Shown here piece after piece: positions 19,522 to 26,986 of a DNA stretch of 64,000 bases (position 1 is the first letter of the stretch; each line of letters starts with the position of its first letter). Source of the DNA: Bacteroides caecigallinarum (GTDB taxonomy: Bacteria > Bacteroidota > Bacteroidia > Bacteroidales > Bacteroidaceae); contig NZ_JACJLQ010000010.1 in NCBI RefSeq assembly GCF_016902295.1, positions 1 to 64,000 of the forward strand. Direction: 5' to 3'. The notes under the pieces are model-generated. The model was given only the letters and a program-made list of their open reading frames with translations, ran no database searches and was not told the DNA's origin. The translations under genes and the position numbers were made by a program.

Positions 19522-20349
19522 ATGAGTCTTATGTATATAAACTGGAATCCGGATCCGGTTATATTCACTCTTGGAGGGTTCAGTCTCAGATGGTACAGTG
19601 TATTTTGGGTTATAGCCATTGCCTCCGCAAGTATTGTGGTTCACAAAATCTTTGAAAAAAGGAAAATGTCCGAAGATGATTATAACAAATTGTTTGTATA
19701 TTCATTTCTTGGTATATTCATCGGAGCCCGCTTAGGACATTGCCTGTTTTACGATTTTGAATACTTCTCGAACCACCTGCTCGAGATAGTCTTACCTGTA
19801 CGTTTCCTTCCGGATGGAAGCTGGAAATTCACAGGATATGCAGGATTGGCAAGTCATGGAGGTACATTGGGACTTATGTTTACATTATATCTTTTCTGCA
19901 AAAAGACAAAAATAACTTACCTGCAGATACTTGATATAATAGCAATGGCAGCGCCATTAGGAGCAGGATTTATAAGAATTGCAAACCTGATGAACTCCGA
20001 AATCATAGGAATGCCTACTTCACTCCCGTTCGGTTTCATATTCGAGCAGGTTGACAATCAGCCGAGACATCCTGCACAGTTGTATGAGGCTATAGCATAC
20101 TTCATCATTTTCGGAATAATGTGGTACATACAGAATAAGATAAAATCTTATAAAGACGGATTATATTTTGGCATCTGCATATTCTCAATCTTCACTTTCC
20201 GCTTCTTTGTGGAATTCATAAAAGAAAGGCAAGTTGATTTTGAAAACTCCATGATGATTGATATGGGACAAGTATTGAGTATCCCATTTATAATCTTAGG
20301 ATTATATTTCATTATAAGAGGATTAAAGCCTTCAGTTAAAGAGAAATAG
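19522..20349 (+). CDS. lgt: Prolipoprotein diacylglyceryl transferase
   Basis: A 275-residue inner-membrane enzyme that attaches diacylglycerol to the lipobox cysteine of lipoproteins. Several hydrophobic membrane segments are visible. Family motifs: GARLGHCLFYD, AGLASHGGTLG (His), the signature GAGFIRIANLMNSEIIG with Arg and Asn, HPAQLYEA, and a final RFFVEFIKERQ. The start at 19522 is ATG; ATG at 19531 is a possible alternative. It is the last gene before a strong terminator, so it probably ends the dnaN-led run. Confidence 0.93.
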   Translation: MSLMYINWNPDPVIFTLGGFSLRWYSVFWVIAIASASIVVHKIFEKRKMSEDDYNKLFVYSFLGIFIGARLGHCLFYDFEYFSNHLLEIVLPVRFLPDGSWKFTGYAGLASHGGTLGLMFTLYLFCKKTKITYLQILDIIAMAAPLGAGFIRIANLMNSEIIGMPTSLPFGFIFEQVDNQPRHPAQLYEAIAYFIIFGIMWYIQNKIKSYKDGLYFGICIFSIFTFRFFVEFIKERQVDFENSMMIDMGQVLSIPFIILGLYFIIRGLKPSVKEK

Positions 20350-20358
20350 TCAAGATAT

Positions 20359-20409
20359 AAACATTAAAGGGGCGAAACCGGATTTTCCGGCTTCGCCCCT
20401 TTAATGTTT
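20359..20409. terminator. Strong terminator between lgt and DUF4923
   Basis: A stem of about 23 bp with one mismatch: 20359-20381 (containing ATTAAAGGGGCGAAACCGG) pairs with 20387-20409. It separates convergent lgt and DUF4923. Confidence 0.85.
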
Positions 20410-20425
20410 ATTGAAATTTATCCGA

Positions 20426-21028
20426 TTACTGTTTTTTCATCTCAAATCCCAAAAGTAAACCGTCATACTGCGATAATACTGTATTCAGTGTGCCTACTGT
20501 AGCTGATTTTCCGGCAACTGCACCTGTCACTGTCTGAGCAAGCGACATCAGCTTATCCGCATTGAAAAGCAAACTCATAGAGCCACCGTTCAGAACAGAA
20601 GTAGAGACCTGGGCTGTAAGTTTGAGTCCAATCTTTGTTTTCAACGTAACTTCCTTGGTATCCTTGTTATAGCTGTATGTTCCATTTATAGAACGTCCCG
20701 CCACTGTAGATGTATAAGTACTGTCGGCATTAAAAACATATACAGTATTTTCGTTAAATCCAAGTTTCGACAGATAATTGCTCATCTGTTCCTCAACCTT
20801 TTTTGCTGCCAATTCACCACCGGCCTTAGTCAGCAAATCGTCACTTTCAAACTTGCAATCCGGAGCAGTATATTTCCAGGTACCGACCATTGAAACACTC
20901 TCGTTTACCTTGGAAACTGTTTCTTCCACCTTGTTCACTACCCCACCAAGCACAGACTTCCAGTCCTGTGCAGATACATTCATACCCGCAGAAAGTATCA
21001 AACCTAACAGAAGAATTCTCCTAACCAT
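20426..21028 (-). CDS. DUF4923 family secreted protein (lipocalin-like)
   Basis: 200 residues from the ATG at 21028 (MVRRILLLGLILSAGMNVSAQ, a signal peptide). The mature part has MVGTWKYTAPDCKFES and beta-strand-rich sequence (YVFNADSTYTSTVAGRSING), characteristic of the DUF4923 family found in Bacteroidales. Its start lies 2 bases after the nadC stop, so it is translated from the nadC transcript. The link between NAD synthesis and this protein is unexplained. Function unknown. Confidence 0.75.
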   Translation of the reverse strand: MVRRILLLGLILSAGMNVSAQDWKSVLGGVVNKVEETVSKVNESVSMVGTWKYTAPDCKFESDDLLTKAGGELAAKKVEEQMSNYLSKLGFNENTVYVFNADSTYTSTVAGRSINGTYSYNKDTKEVTLKTKIGLKLTAQVSTSVLNGGSMSLLFNADKLMSLAQTVTGAVAGKSATVGTLNTVLSQYDGLLLGFEMKKQ

Positions 21029-21030
21029 AA

Positions 21031-21885
21031 TCAGCAAGCTTTAAAACTCATGTCAAGTCCCTTTACAGAGTGTGTAAGGGCACCTACCGAAATAAAATCA
21101 ACTCCACATTCTGCATAATCGCGAAGAGTGTCGAAAGTAATACCTCCGGATGATTCGATTTCATATCTACCGGCAACCATTTCTACAGCCTTACGTGTAT
21201 TTTCTGGAGTAAAGTTATCAAGCATAATACGATCTACACCACCAAGGTCGAGAACCTGCTGAAGTTCGTCGAAGTTACGAACCTCGATTTCAATTTTCAA
21301 GTCTTTACCTTTAGCCTTGCAATATTCCTTAGCACGATTGATAGCCTTGTCGATACCTCCGGCGAAGTCCACATGGTTATCTTTCAACAGAATCATATCG
21401 AACAAACCTATACGATGGTTCACACCACCACCAATCTTCACAGCCATCTTTTCAAGGATACGCATACCCGGAGTAGTCTTTCTTGTATCAAGCACGTGGG
21501 TCTTTGTACCTTCCAGACGTTTAACGTATTTATTTGTCATAGTGGCTATACCACTCATACGCTGCATTATGTTCAGCATCAGACGTTCTGTCTGGAGTAA
21601 TGACTGTACCTTACCTTCAACAACCATCGCTACATCACCTGGTTTCACGTGTGCACCATCATTGATGAAAACTTCAACCTTCATAGTCGGATCAAAACGG
21701 TTGAACACTTCCTTAGCGACTTCAATACCTGCCAGGATACCTTCTTCCTTTATAAGAAGTTTTGACTTTCCCATCGCATCAGCAGGGATACATGAGAGTG
21801 TTGTATGGTCGCCGTCGCCTATATCTTCGGCAAAAGACAGGTCAATCAAGCGGTCTATCAAATCTTTTACTACTTTTTCGTCCAT
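21031..21885 (-). CDS. nadC: Quinolinate phosphoribosyltransferase (nicotinate-nucleotide pyrophosphorylase)
   Basis: A 284-residue enzyme that converts quinolinate and PRPP to nicotinate mononucleotide in de novo NAD synthesis. Motifs: EDIGDGDHTT near the N-terminus, LLQTERLMLNIMQRMSGIAT, HVLDTRKTTPGMR (substrate Arg residues), GGGVNHRIGLFDMILLKDNH, IEIEVRNFDEL, and ESSGGITFDTLRDYAECGVD. No nadA or nadB is in the window. It has its own promoter, divergent from rlmH. Confidence 0.95.
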   Translation of the reverse strand: MDEKVVKDLIDRLIDLSFAEDIGDGDHTTLSCIPADAMGKSKLLIKEEGILAGIEVAKEVFNRFDPTMKVEVFINDGAHVKPGDVAMVVEGKVQSLLQTERLMLNIMQRMSGIATMTNKYVKRLEGTKTHVLDTRKTTPGMRILEKMAVKIGGGVNHRIGLFDMILLKDNHVDFAGGIDKAINRAKEYCKAKGKDLKIEIEVRNFDELQQVLDLGGVDRIMLDNFTPENTRKAVEMVAGRYEIESSGGITFDTLRDYAECGVDFISVGALTHSVKGLDMSFKAC

Positions 21886-21913
21886 AATGTTACAGATTTA
21901 TTGATTTATAATG

Positions 21914-21944
21914 CAAAGATAGTGAAAGGTGAGCGGAGAGGCAA
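21914..21944 (-). promoter_or_regulatory. nadC promoter
   Basis: On the minus strand TTTG (21941-21944), a 19-bp spacer and TATCTTTG (21914-21921) match the Bacteroidetes consensus. The start site would be near 21907, giving a leader of about 20 bases. Confidence 0.7.
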
Positions 21945-21978
21945 AAGAAAAACACAGTTTTTCGATTTTGACTATTCC

Positions 21979-22083
21979 GAACCGCATCCTATGTTATGAA
22001 AAGATAGCGAAAGTTGAATGCAGAAAAACAAGTTTACTTGTTTTTTTTGCTGAGACGCATCCTACCTTATGAAAAGGTATAGA
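21979..22083. repeat. Two diverged copies of an intergenic module between nadC and rlmH
   Basis: The phrase CGCATCCTATGTTATGAAAA (21983-22002) recurs as CGCATCCTACCTTATGAAAA (22057-22076). Between them is a stem AACAAGTTTACTTGTT (22026-22041). An inverted pair GCAAAGATA / TATCTTTGC flanks the whole block (21913-21921 and 22091-22099), the two -7 boxes of the divergent promoters. It resembles dispersed intergenic repeats of Bacteroides, which I recognise only in general form. Confidence 0.55.
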
Positions 22084-22090
22084 TAATTCG

Positions 22091-22098
22091 TATCTTTG
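22091..22098 (+). promoter_or_regulatory. rlmH -7 box
   Basis: TATCTTTG, matching TAnnTTTG, 33 bases before the rlmH ATG. No TTTG is present at the -33 distance. Confidence 0.6.
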
Positions 22099-22131
22099 CA
22101 AAGCAGTAATTTATAAAAACAAAAAACGAAT

Positions 22132-22605
22132 ATGAAATTTATATTACTTGTGGTAGGCAAGACTGTGGAAAAGCACTACATCACTGCCATAAACGACTAT
22201 GTGGAGAGAACAAAACACTATACTTCGTTCGACATGGAGGTTATCCCCGAACTGAAGAACACCAAAAGCCTGAGCATGGAACAACAGAAAGAGAAAGAAG
22301 GCGAACTGATTCTGAAAGCCATACAGCCGGGCGACGTGGTGGTTCTGCTTGACGAACACGGCAAGGAATTCCGCTCAATAGAATTTGCCGACTGGGTTGA
22401 GAAGAAGATGCACACAGTGAACAAACGTCTGGTATTCATCATAGGCGGTCCTTACGGATTTGCTCCGTCGGTATATGCGGCAGCGCAGGAAAAAATTTCA
22501 CTGTCGAAAATGACATTCTCACATCAGATGATACGCCTCATCTTCGTAGAGCAGCTGTACAGGGCTATGACCATTCTTAATAATGGTCCTTACCATCACG
22601 AATAA
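22132..22605 (+). CDS. rlmH: 23S rRNA pseudouridine-1915 N3-methyltransferase
   Basis: 157 residues, SPOUT family. The start MKFILLVVGKTVEKHYITAI and the C-terminal FIIGGPYGFAP, LSLSKMTFSHQMIRLIFVEQ and YRAMTILNNGPYHHE are the family hallmarks, including the extreme C-terminal HHE that contacts the ribosome. It methylates pseudouridine 1915 in helix 69 on the assembled ribosome. Single gene with its own promoter. Confidence 0.95.
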   Translation: MKFILLVVGKTVEKHYITAINDYVERTKHYTSFDMEVIPELKNTKSLSMEQQKEKEGELILKAIQPGDVVVLLDEHGKEFRSIEFADWVEKKMHTVNKRLVFIIGGPYGFAPSVYAAAQEKISLSKMTFSHQMIRLIFVEQLYRAMTILNNGPYHHE

Positions 22606-22627
22606 TACATAATGGGTACACATTAAT

Positions 22628-22677
22628 TTTAAACGGTGTTTAAATAGCTTTTAAATACTATTTAAACACCGTTTAAA
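22628..22677. terminator. Perfect 20-bp hairpin between rlmH and the LysM gene
   Basis: TTTAAACGGTGTTTAAATAG (22628-22647) is perfectly repeated in inverse at 22658-22677 with a 10-base loop. It lies between convergent genes. There is no long T tract, so it may be a weak terminator or a cruciform/mRNA-stabilising element. Confidence 0.6.
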
Positions 22678-22719
22678 CTGACTATAATTTCCAATCTACC
22701 TGCAAATCTCATCAGCAAT

Positions 22720-23607
22720 TTATCTTAAGCGTAGGATATCACCTACTTTAGGCGCAGGTGCATCTTCGTCCATTTTGTTCATCTTATAAAGATTTTTCAG
22801 TTTTATACCGAACATCTGTGATACGGAATACATTGAATCTCCAGCCTTAACCACATATACTATATGGTCTTTAGTAGCCTTCTTGCGTTTCTCTTCCAGA
22901 TAAACAATCTCACCCCCACGGAATGTATAATCCTTTGGCAATTCATTATATTTACGAAGTTTGCGACTGCTAATGTCGAACTCGTCTGAAATCGATTTGA
23001 ATGTATCTCCCCGGCGAGCTATAATATAAAGCATTTCGTTAGCCAGATACGGCTGATGCGGATTGGTCACTTTCTCTGCCCATTCCAAACCACCTTTACG
23101 GTCGTATTGGTCAAGGTCATAAAGTTCGATAATATTAATCAAGCGGTCTGCATACTTTGGGTCTGTAGCATAACCGGCTTTTTTCAATCCCCTTGCCCAG
23201 CCTTTATAATCTGTTATTTTCAGACGGAAAAGAAAAGCATATCTTGCTCCAGTGCGCAGGAATTTCGAATGGTCCTCATACGACTCTTTGGCATGTTTGT
23301 AAGCCCTGAAGCACTCATTACGACGGTCATCGTCATGACGTACCGTACGTCCATCCCACGAGCTTCCACACTTAATTCCAAAGTGATTGTTCGATTTTCT
23401 TGCCAAAGAACTTCTTCCAGCTCCCGACTCAAGCAATCCCTGAGCCAGAGTGATACTGGCCGGAATACGATACTTCTTCATCTCTTCAACAGCTATTCCT
23501 CTATACTTCTTTATATAGTCCTCGTAAGCCTGATTTCTCTTTTGTGCAGATACCGAGACCGAAAGTCCGGCAATGAATATTAAAATTAGTGTCAGATATT
23601 TTCTCAT
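22720..23607 (-). CDS. Secreted N-acetylglucosaminidase (GH73-like) with two LysM domains
   Basis: 295 residues with a signal peptide (MRKYLTLILIFIAGLSVSVSAQ). The glucosaminidase domain (about 30-175) carries the catalytic Glu60 in ASITLAQGLLESGAGRS and NNHFGIKC. Two LysM peptidoglycan-binding modules follow (about 197-240, IIARRGDTFKSISDEFDIS; about 249-295, YVVKAGDSMYSVSQMFGIK). It would cleave the glycan backbone during growth or division. Its promoter region adjoins the mobile element, so its upstream control may have been changed by the insertion. Confidence 0.88.
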   Translation of the reverse strand: MRKYLTLILIFIAGLSVSVSAQKRNQAYEDYIKKYRGIAVEEMKKYRIPASITLAQGLLESGAGRSSLARKSNNHFGIKCGSSWDGRTVRHDDDRRNECFRAYKHAKESYEDHSKFLRTGARYAFLFRLKITDYKGWARGLKKAGYATDPKYADRLINIIELYDLDQYDRKGGLEWAEKVTNPHQPYLANEMLYIIARRGDTFKSISDEFDISSRKLRKYNELPKDYTFRGGEIVYLEEKRKKATKDHIVYVVKAGDSMYSVSQMFGIKLKNLYKMNKMDEDAPAPKVGDILRLR

Positions 23608-23631
23608 TTCCTTATTCTTGAAAAACAGTTA

Positions 23632-23639
23632 CAAACATA
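23632..23639 (-). promoter_or_regulatory. -7 box of the LysM gene, at the left edge of the element
   Basis: The minus strand reads CCGTATGTTTGTAAC, containing TATGTTTG (TAnnTTTG), 25 bases from the ATG. GTATGTTTGT also matches 9 of 10 positions of the CTnDOT-type target GTAnnTTTGC. No -33 TTTG is present upstream, consistent with the native upstream region having been displaced. Confidence 0.5.
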
Positions 23640-23826
23640 CGGAAAAACTTCGGAATATCCGCCGAATTGCAGCAGATTAACGCAACAGGATTTGATAATT
23701 AGGGAGTTAGAGGAAAAACGCAGAAGTTGGGCAGACAGTTGAAAACCGTCTTAAAGCAGATTAAAGCAAAAGAACGGTTTCCTAATCATTACCCGATGAA
23801 AGTGCAGATTTAACAGTTCCTGTTTC

Positions 23827-23892
23827 ATTTTGCGGCGTTCTGCGCAGTTTTGCTTATCAATAGGTAACTCGTTGATTTATAGTTTTGCAACC
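23827..23892 (+). repeat. 66-bp imperfect direct repeat, copy 1 (upstream of the integrase)
   Basis: Aligns without gaps to 26987-27052. Shared segments include ATTTTGCG-CGTTC, TTTGC-TATCAA and TAG-TTTGCAACC. The copy ends in TAGTTTTG (23880-23887), a TAnnTTTG box 19 bases before the integrase ATG, so it includes the likely integrase promoter. Confidence 0.7.
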
Positions 23893-23906
23893 AAAAAGAA
23901 ACGAGT

Positions 23907-25136
23907 ATGGCAAGAAGCACATTCAAGATGCTGTTCTACGTGAACGGCAGTAAGGAAAAGAACGGAATTGTCCCCATCATGGGACGAGTTACAATCAATG
24001 GTACGGTAGCACAGTTCAGCTGCAAGCGGACTATCCCGAAAGAGCTTTGTGATGCCAAAGGGAACAAGGCAAAGGGCAAGAGTATGGAAGCGAGGGAAAC
24101 CAATCTTGCGCTTGACAACATCAAGGCTCAAATCATCAAGCATTACCAGCGTATATCCGACCGTGAAGCCTATGTAACGGCAGAAATGGTACGCAATGCC
24201 TATCAGGGATTGGGCGGTGAGTATGAAACGTTGCTCGGTGCTTTCGACAAGGAAAATGAAGTGTTCAAGAAGCGTGTCGGAAAAGACAGGGGCAGGGCAA
24301 CCTATATGGCAAGGGTACGGGCAAGAAACCATGTGGCGGCATTCATCAGGTCACATTACAAGCGGAACGACATCTCCATGCCTGAACTTACGCCCGACTT
24401 CATCAAGGAGTTCGCCGTGTTCCTTTCCAACGAAGCCGGACTGCACAACGGTTCGATATGGGAAAACTGCATGTGGCTGAAAGGTGTGGTGATGCGGGCG
24501 CATTTCAACGGACATATACCGAGGAATCCGTTTGCCCAGTTCCATATAAGCCCGAACACGAAAGAGCGTGAATATCTGACGGAGAATGAGCTGAAAACAT
24601 TGATGGAATTTCAGTTCAAAGACCCCAAGAACTCCTATCTCCGTGATATTTTTGTTTTCGCCAGTTTTACCGCCCTCTCATTCGTGGATATAAAGGAATT
24701 AAGCAACGACCAGATTGTGGAAGTGAACGGTGAGAAATGGATTATTTCCAAACGACACAAGACGGGTGTACCGTTTCAGGTGAAGCTGCTGGATATTCCC
24801 TTGCAGATAATCGAGCGTTACAAGGCTTTTCAGGAAAACAATCTTGTATTCCCCAATCTCAACTATTGGTCAATATGCAAGCGTATGGGAAAGATGATAA
24901 AGGAATGCTGCATCACCAAGAAAATCAGCTTTCATTGCTCAAGGCACGGGTTTGCGACCCTGGCTCTCAGCAAAGGGATGCCAATTGAGAGCGTCAGCCG
25001 TATTTTGGGGCATACGAACATTGAGACCACGCAAATCTATGCGAAGATAACCGTGCAGAAATTGGATAATGACCTCACGATGCTGGGCGACAAACTGAGC
25101 AAATCATTCGGAAACGTGAAAATGGCAGGGATATGA
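23907..25136 (+). CDS. int: Tyrosine recombinase (element integrase, IntDOT-like)
   Basis: 409 residues. The N-terminal arm-binding region (MARSTFKMLFYVNGSKEKNG) is typical of Bacteroidetes integrases, followed by a SAM-like core-binding domain (about 110-215) and the catalytic domain. Catalytic residues: the first Arg position reads FTALSFVDIKEL with Ser258 in place of Arg; then His343 and Arg346 (FHCSRHGF), His369 (LGHTNIETT) and nucleophile Tyr378. Ser at the first position is the known feature of CTnDOT integrase, which tolerates mismatches in the crossover region. It overlaps the next gene by 4 bases. No excisionase is recognisable next to it. Confidence 0.92.
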   Translation: MARSTFKMLFYVNGSKEKNGIVPIMGRVTINGTVAQFSCKRTIPKELCDAKGNKAKGKSMEARETNLALDNIKAQIIKHYQRISDREAYVTAEMVRNAYQGLGGEYETLLGAFDKENEVFKKRVGKDRGRATYMARVRARNHVAAFIRSHYKRNDISMPELTPDFIKEFAVFLSNEAGLHNGSIWENCMWLKGVVMRAHFNGHIPRNPFAQFHISPNTKEREYLTENELKTLMEFQFKDPKNSYLRDIFVFASFTALSFVDIKELSNDQIVEVNGEKWIISKRHKTGVPFQVKLLDIPLQIIERYKAFQENNLVFPNLNYWSICKRMGKMIKECCITKKISFHCSRHGFATLALSKGMPIESVSRILGHTNIETTQIYAKITVQKLDNDLTMLGDKLSKSFGNVKMAGI

Positions 25137-25504
25137 AACGGGAAATAATCACAACGGATAGCTATGGTAGAATTACCATACCATCCGATACAGGTAATAT
25201 ATGGATGAATGAAATGGAGCTGGTAGAGCTGTTCGGGGTAATCGCCCCGACGCTCCGTGCCGCCATTCGTGCCGTGTACAAGTGTGGAATTTTTAATCCT
25301 CTTGAAGCTGAAAAACGTATCAGGCTGCCCAACGGCTATTATGCGGACATGTATGCCCTGCCGATGGTGGTGGCACTCGCTTTCCGCATTGATACGTCAG
25401 GTGCCGCAACGGTTCGCAATGCCCTGCTGGAAAGATTGTGCCGACGAAAAGAAAAACAAGTCCTGCTAGTGTCAATGAATAACAGAATGCCGTATGAATG
25501 TTAG
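25133..25504 (+). CDS. RhuM-like / helix-turn-helix protein of the element
   Basis: 123 residues, start codon overlapping the integrase stop (ATGA). The stretch NIWMNEMELVELFGVIAPTL matches the pattern of RhuM-family proteins (WLTQKELAELFGVS, an HTH), followed by a KCGIF and NGYYADMYALPMVVALAFRI segment equivalent to the family's second half. It may regulate the integrase or excision. RhuM proteins are associated with mobile elements, and their function is not well established. The family match is by eye. Confidence 0.55.
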   Translation: MKREIITTDSYGRITIPSDTGNIWMNEMELVELFGVIAPTLRAAIRAVYKCGIFNPLEAEKRIRLPNGYYADMYALPMVVALAFRIDTSGAATVRNALLERLCRRKEKQVLLVSMNNRMPYEC

Positions 25505-25516
25505 GGTGAACTTTTT

Positions 25517-25654
25517 ATGTTCAGCCACTACAATACCTATGCGGACATCAAGCGGCGGAAGAACGAGAGCCGGACGTATTTCTTTGACAGGGCGGCGGAA
25601 CGGCTGAACCGCAGGATGATGCGGGACGAGGAGGCGGAACGGAAGAGGCGGTGA
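25517..25654 (+). CDS. Small basic protein of 45 residues
   Basis: ATG at 25517 and TGA at 25652-25654 bound an ORF of 45 codons rich in Arg, Lys, Glu and Met (MFSHYNTYADIKRRKNESRT at the N-terminus, a helical charged tail after it). It begins 13 bases after the RhuM-like stop, with similar GC-rich codon use, so it probably belongs to the integrase transcript. Function unknown. Confidence 0.45.
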   Translation: MFSHYNTYADIKRRKNESRTYFFDRAAERLNRRMMRDEEAERKRR

Positions 25655-25721
25655 AGCAAGAAAATAAGCGATAAGTCCGCCTTGATTTATTACGAAAAAA
25701 ATAAAAAAAGTTTCTACTATA

Positions 25722-25752
25722 TTTGTATTATCAAATATAAATTGTACTTTTG
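25722..25752 (+). promoter_or_regulatory. Promoter of the NYN gene
   Basis: TTTG (25722-25725), a 19-bp spacer and TACTTTTG (25745-25752) match the consensus. A second TATATTTG overlaps at 25718-25725. The base composition becomes sharply AT-rich here compared with the preceding integrase genes, suggesting a separately acquired module. Confidence 0.6.
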
Positions 25753-25766
25753 CAATACAATATCGC

Positions 25767-25820
25767 CCTTAGGTGGAAAATACTAAGGCTCGCCACCCCT
25801 AAAAAGGTGGCTTATTTTTT
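25767..25820 (+). promoter_or_regulatory. Attenuator-like leader in front of the NYN gene
   Basis: Hairpin A: CCTTAG (25767-25772) with CTAAGG (25783-25788). Hairpin B: GCCACC (25792-25797) with GGTGGC (25806-25811), followed by TTATTTTTT, i.e. a terminator. GGTGG at 25772-25776, partly in hairpin A's loop, can instead pair with CCACC at 25793-25797 and so disrupt hairpin B. This is the layout of a switchable terminator. It lies between the promoter and the ATG at 25838. Confidence 0.5.
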
Positions 25821-25837
25821 ATATATACAATTGGAAT

Positions 25838-26479
25838 ATGGAGCAAAAACAACGCGTTATAGTCTATATTGATGGATTCAATTTCTATTTCGGACTGAAG
25901 AGCAATGCTAAATGGAAGAAATATTATTGGCTTGATATAGTCAAGTTGTTCGAGATGTTCATGCGCCCGAATCAGGAGCTTGTTGCCGTCAAGTATTTTT
26001 CGGCAAAGCCTGATGATATAGACCAAAGTCTTCGCCAGAATGCCTTTTTTCAAGCCAATAGAGAAAATCCAAAATTCAAGTTGATATTAGGTAAGTATCT
26101 GAAAAAATCTATAACCTGTTTCAAATGCGGAAATGTTATTCATACCCATGAGGAAAAGGAAACTGATGTACGAATAGCCACACAGATTGTAGCAGATGCC
26201 TATCAGAAGAATTGTGATATATCCATTATAGTATCAGCTGATAGTGACATGATACCTGCTATCGAACTTGCAACAGAAGCTTGTCAAAAGGTTTTTGTAT
26301 ATTTCCCTCCTTACCAGTACTCCAGTAATCTTGCTACTATGGGTATGGGTAAGCCTATCCATATGAAACAATATGAAACTCGTTTCAGGCAATGTCTTTT
26401 ACCTGATGTGGTACATCTTGGAAAGGCAAACTTTGATTTACAGATACCTAAGAAATGGAAGGCTTTTCAGTCAATCTGA
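25838..26479 (+). CDS. NYN-domain (PIN-like) putative nuclease
   Basis: 213 residues. The NYN fold is shown by YIDGFNFYFGL with Asp12, an acidic residue in EKETDVRIATQI (Asp110) and the central IIVSADSDMIPAIEL (Asp135, Asp137), the metal-binding set of this nuclease superfamily. A CFKCGNVIHTHEE segment before Asp110 could bind metal. The family includes RNases. It is a single gene with its own promoter, a switchable-looking leader and a strong terminator, in AT-rich DNA inside a GC-rich element. A standalone defence or regulatory RNase is plausible; this is inference. Confidence 0.8.
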   Translation: MEQKQRVIVYIDGFNFYFGLKSNAKWKKYYWLDIVKLFEMFMRPNQELVAVKYFSAKPDDIDQSLRQNAFFQANRENPKFKLILGKYLKKSITCFKCGNVIHTHEEKETDVRIATQIVADAYQKNCDISIIVSADSDMIPAIELATEACQKVFVYFPPYQYSSNLATMGMGKPIHMKQYETRFRQCLLPDVVHLGKANFDLQIPKKWKAFQSI

Positions 26480-26505
26480 ATCAGAAATACGCGTTATAAA
26501 AAAGG

Positions 26506-26553
26506 AAAATCCGTAATACAGTCTGGAATATCCAGTCGTATTACGGATTTTTC
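26506..26553 (+). terminator. Terminator of the NYN gene
   Basis: AAAATCCGTAATAC (26506-26519) pairs with GTATTACGGATTTT (26538-26551), with an inner stem CTGGA/TCCAG, followed by TTCTTTT. Confidence 0.85.
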
Positions 26554-26571
26554 TTTTCGTCTATGATATTT

Positions 26572-26805
26572 CTATTTGTTCTGCAAGAGGTATTGCAGTT
26601 CGGGGTCGGACTGTATGCGCTGCAACTCGTCAGCGACAATCTGCCGGACTTCGGCACGGATACGGTTGTAGTTATCCTAGTTCATCTCCTTCATGCGGTC
26701 GTTGCCGCCGGCATCTGTAAAGCCCGTGATGACGGGTATAGACCGGTAAGCCTGTTCCTCACGCTTCACTTTCTCGGCATCGACCACAATTTGATGATTA
26801 ACGGT
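26572..26805 (-). pseudogene. C-terminal remnant of an unidentified protein
   Basis: The minus strand encodes about 78 codons with good protein-like, GC-rich codon use: VDAEKVKREEQAYRSIPVIT, GFTDAGGNDRMKEMN, an in-frame TAG at 26677-26679, then DNYNRIRAEVRQIVADELQR and a natural stop at 26572. The 5' end is missing. It resembles the end of an accessory gene of a larger integrative element, but I cannot name the family. Confidence 0.5.
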
Positions 26806-26889
26806 TTAATCTGACGTAATGACGACATGAAGTCATTAAATCCGTAAATCAGTGCGTCAGTCAATCTGTAATTATCTGCAACAACCAGT

Positions 26890-26931
26890 CCCCGAAGAAC
26901 TGCATATTCCACGACTTCGGGCTTTTTTATT
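26890..26931 (+). terminator. Orphan terminator inside the element
   Basis: CCCGAAG (26891-26897) pairs with CTTCGGG (26915-26921), followed by CTTTTTTATTTCC. No intact gene precedes it, so it is probably left over from a lost gene. Confidence 0.6.
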
Positions 26932-26986
26932 TCCTTTTACCTGAAAGAGCCATCCGTTTATACTGCATTTTCTTTTTGCATGACCT

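Noticed and set aside
26563-26814. Plus-strand ORF of 83 codons resembling a membrane protein
   Set aside because: It is antisense to a better, GC-rich minus-strand coding remnant; the hydrophobic look comes from the reverse frame.
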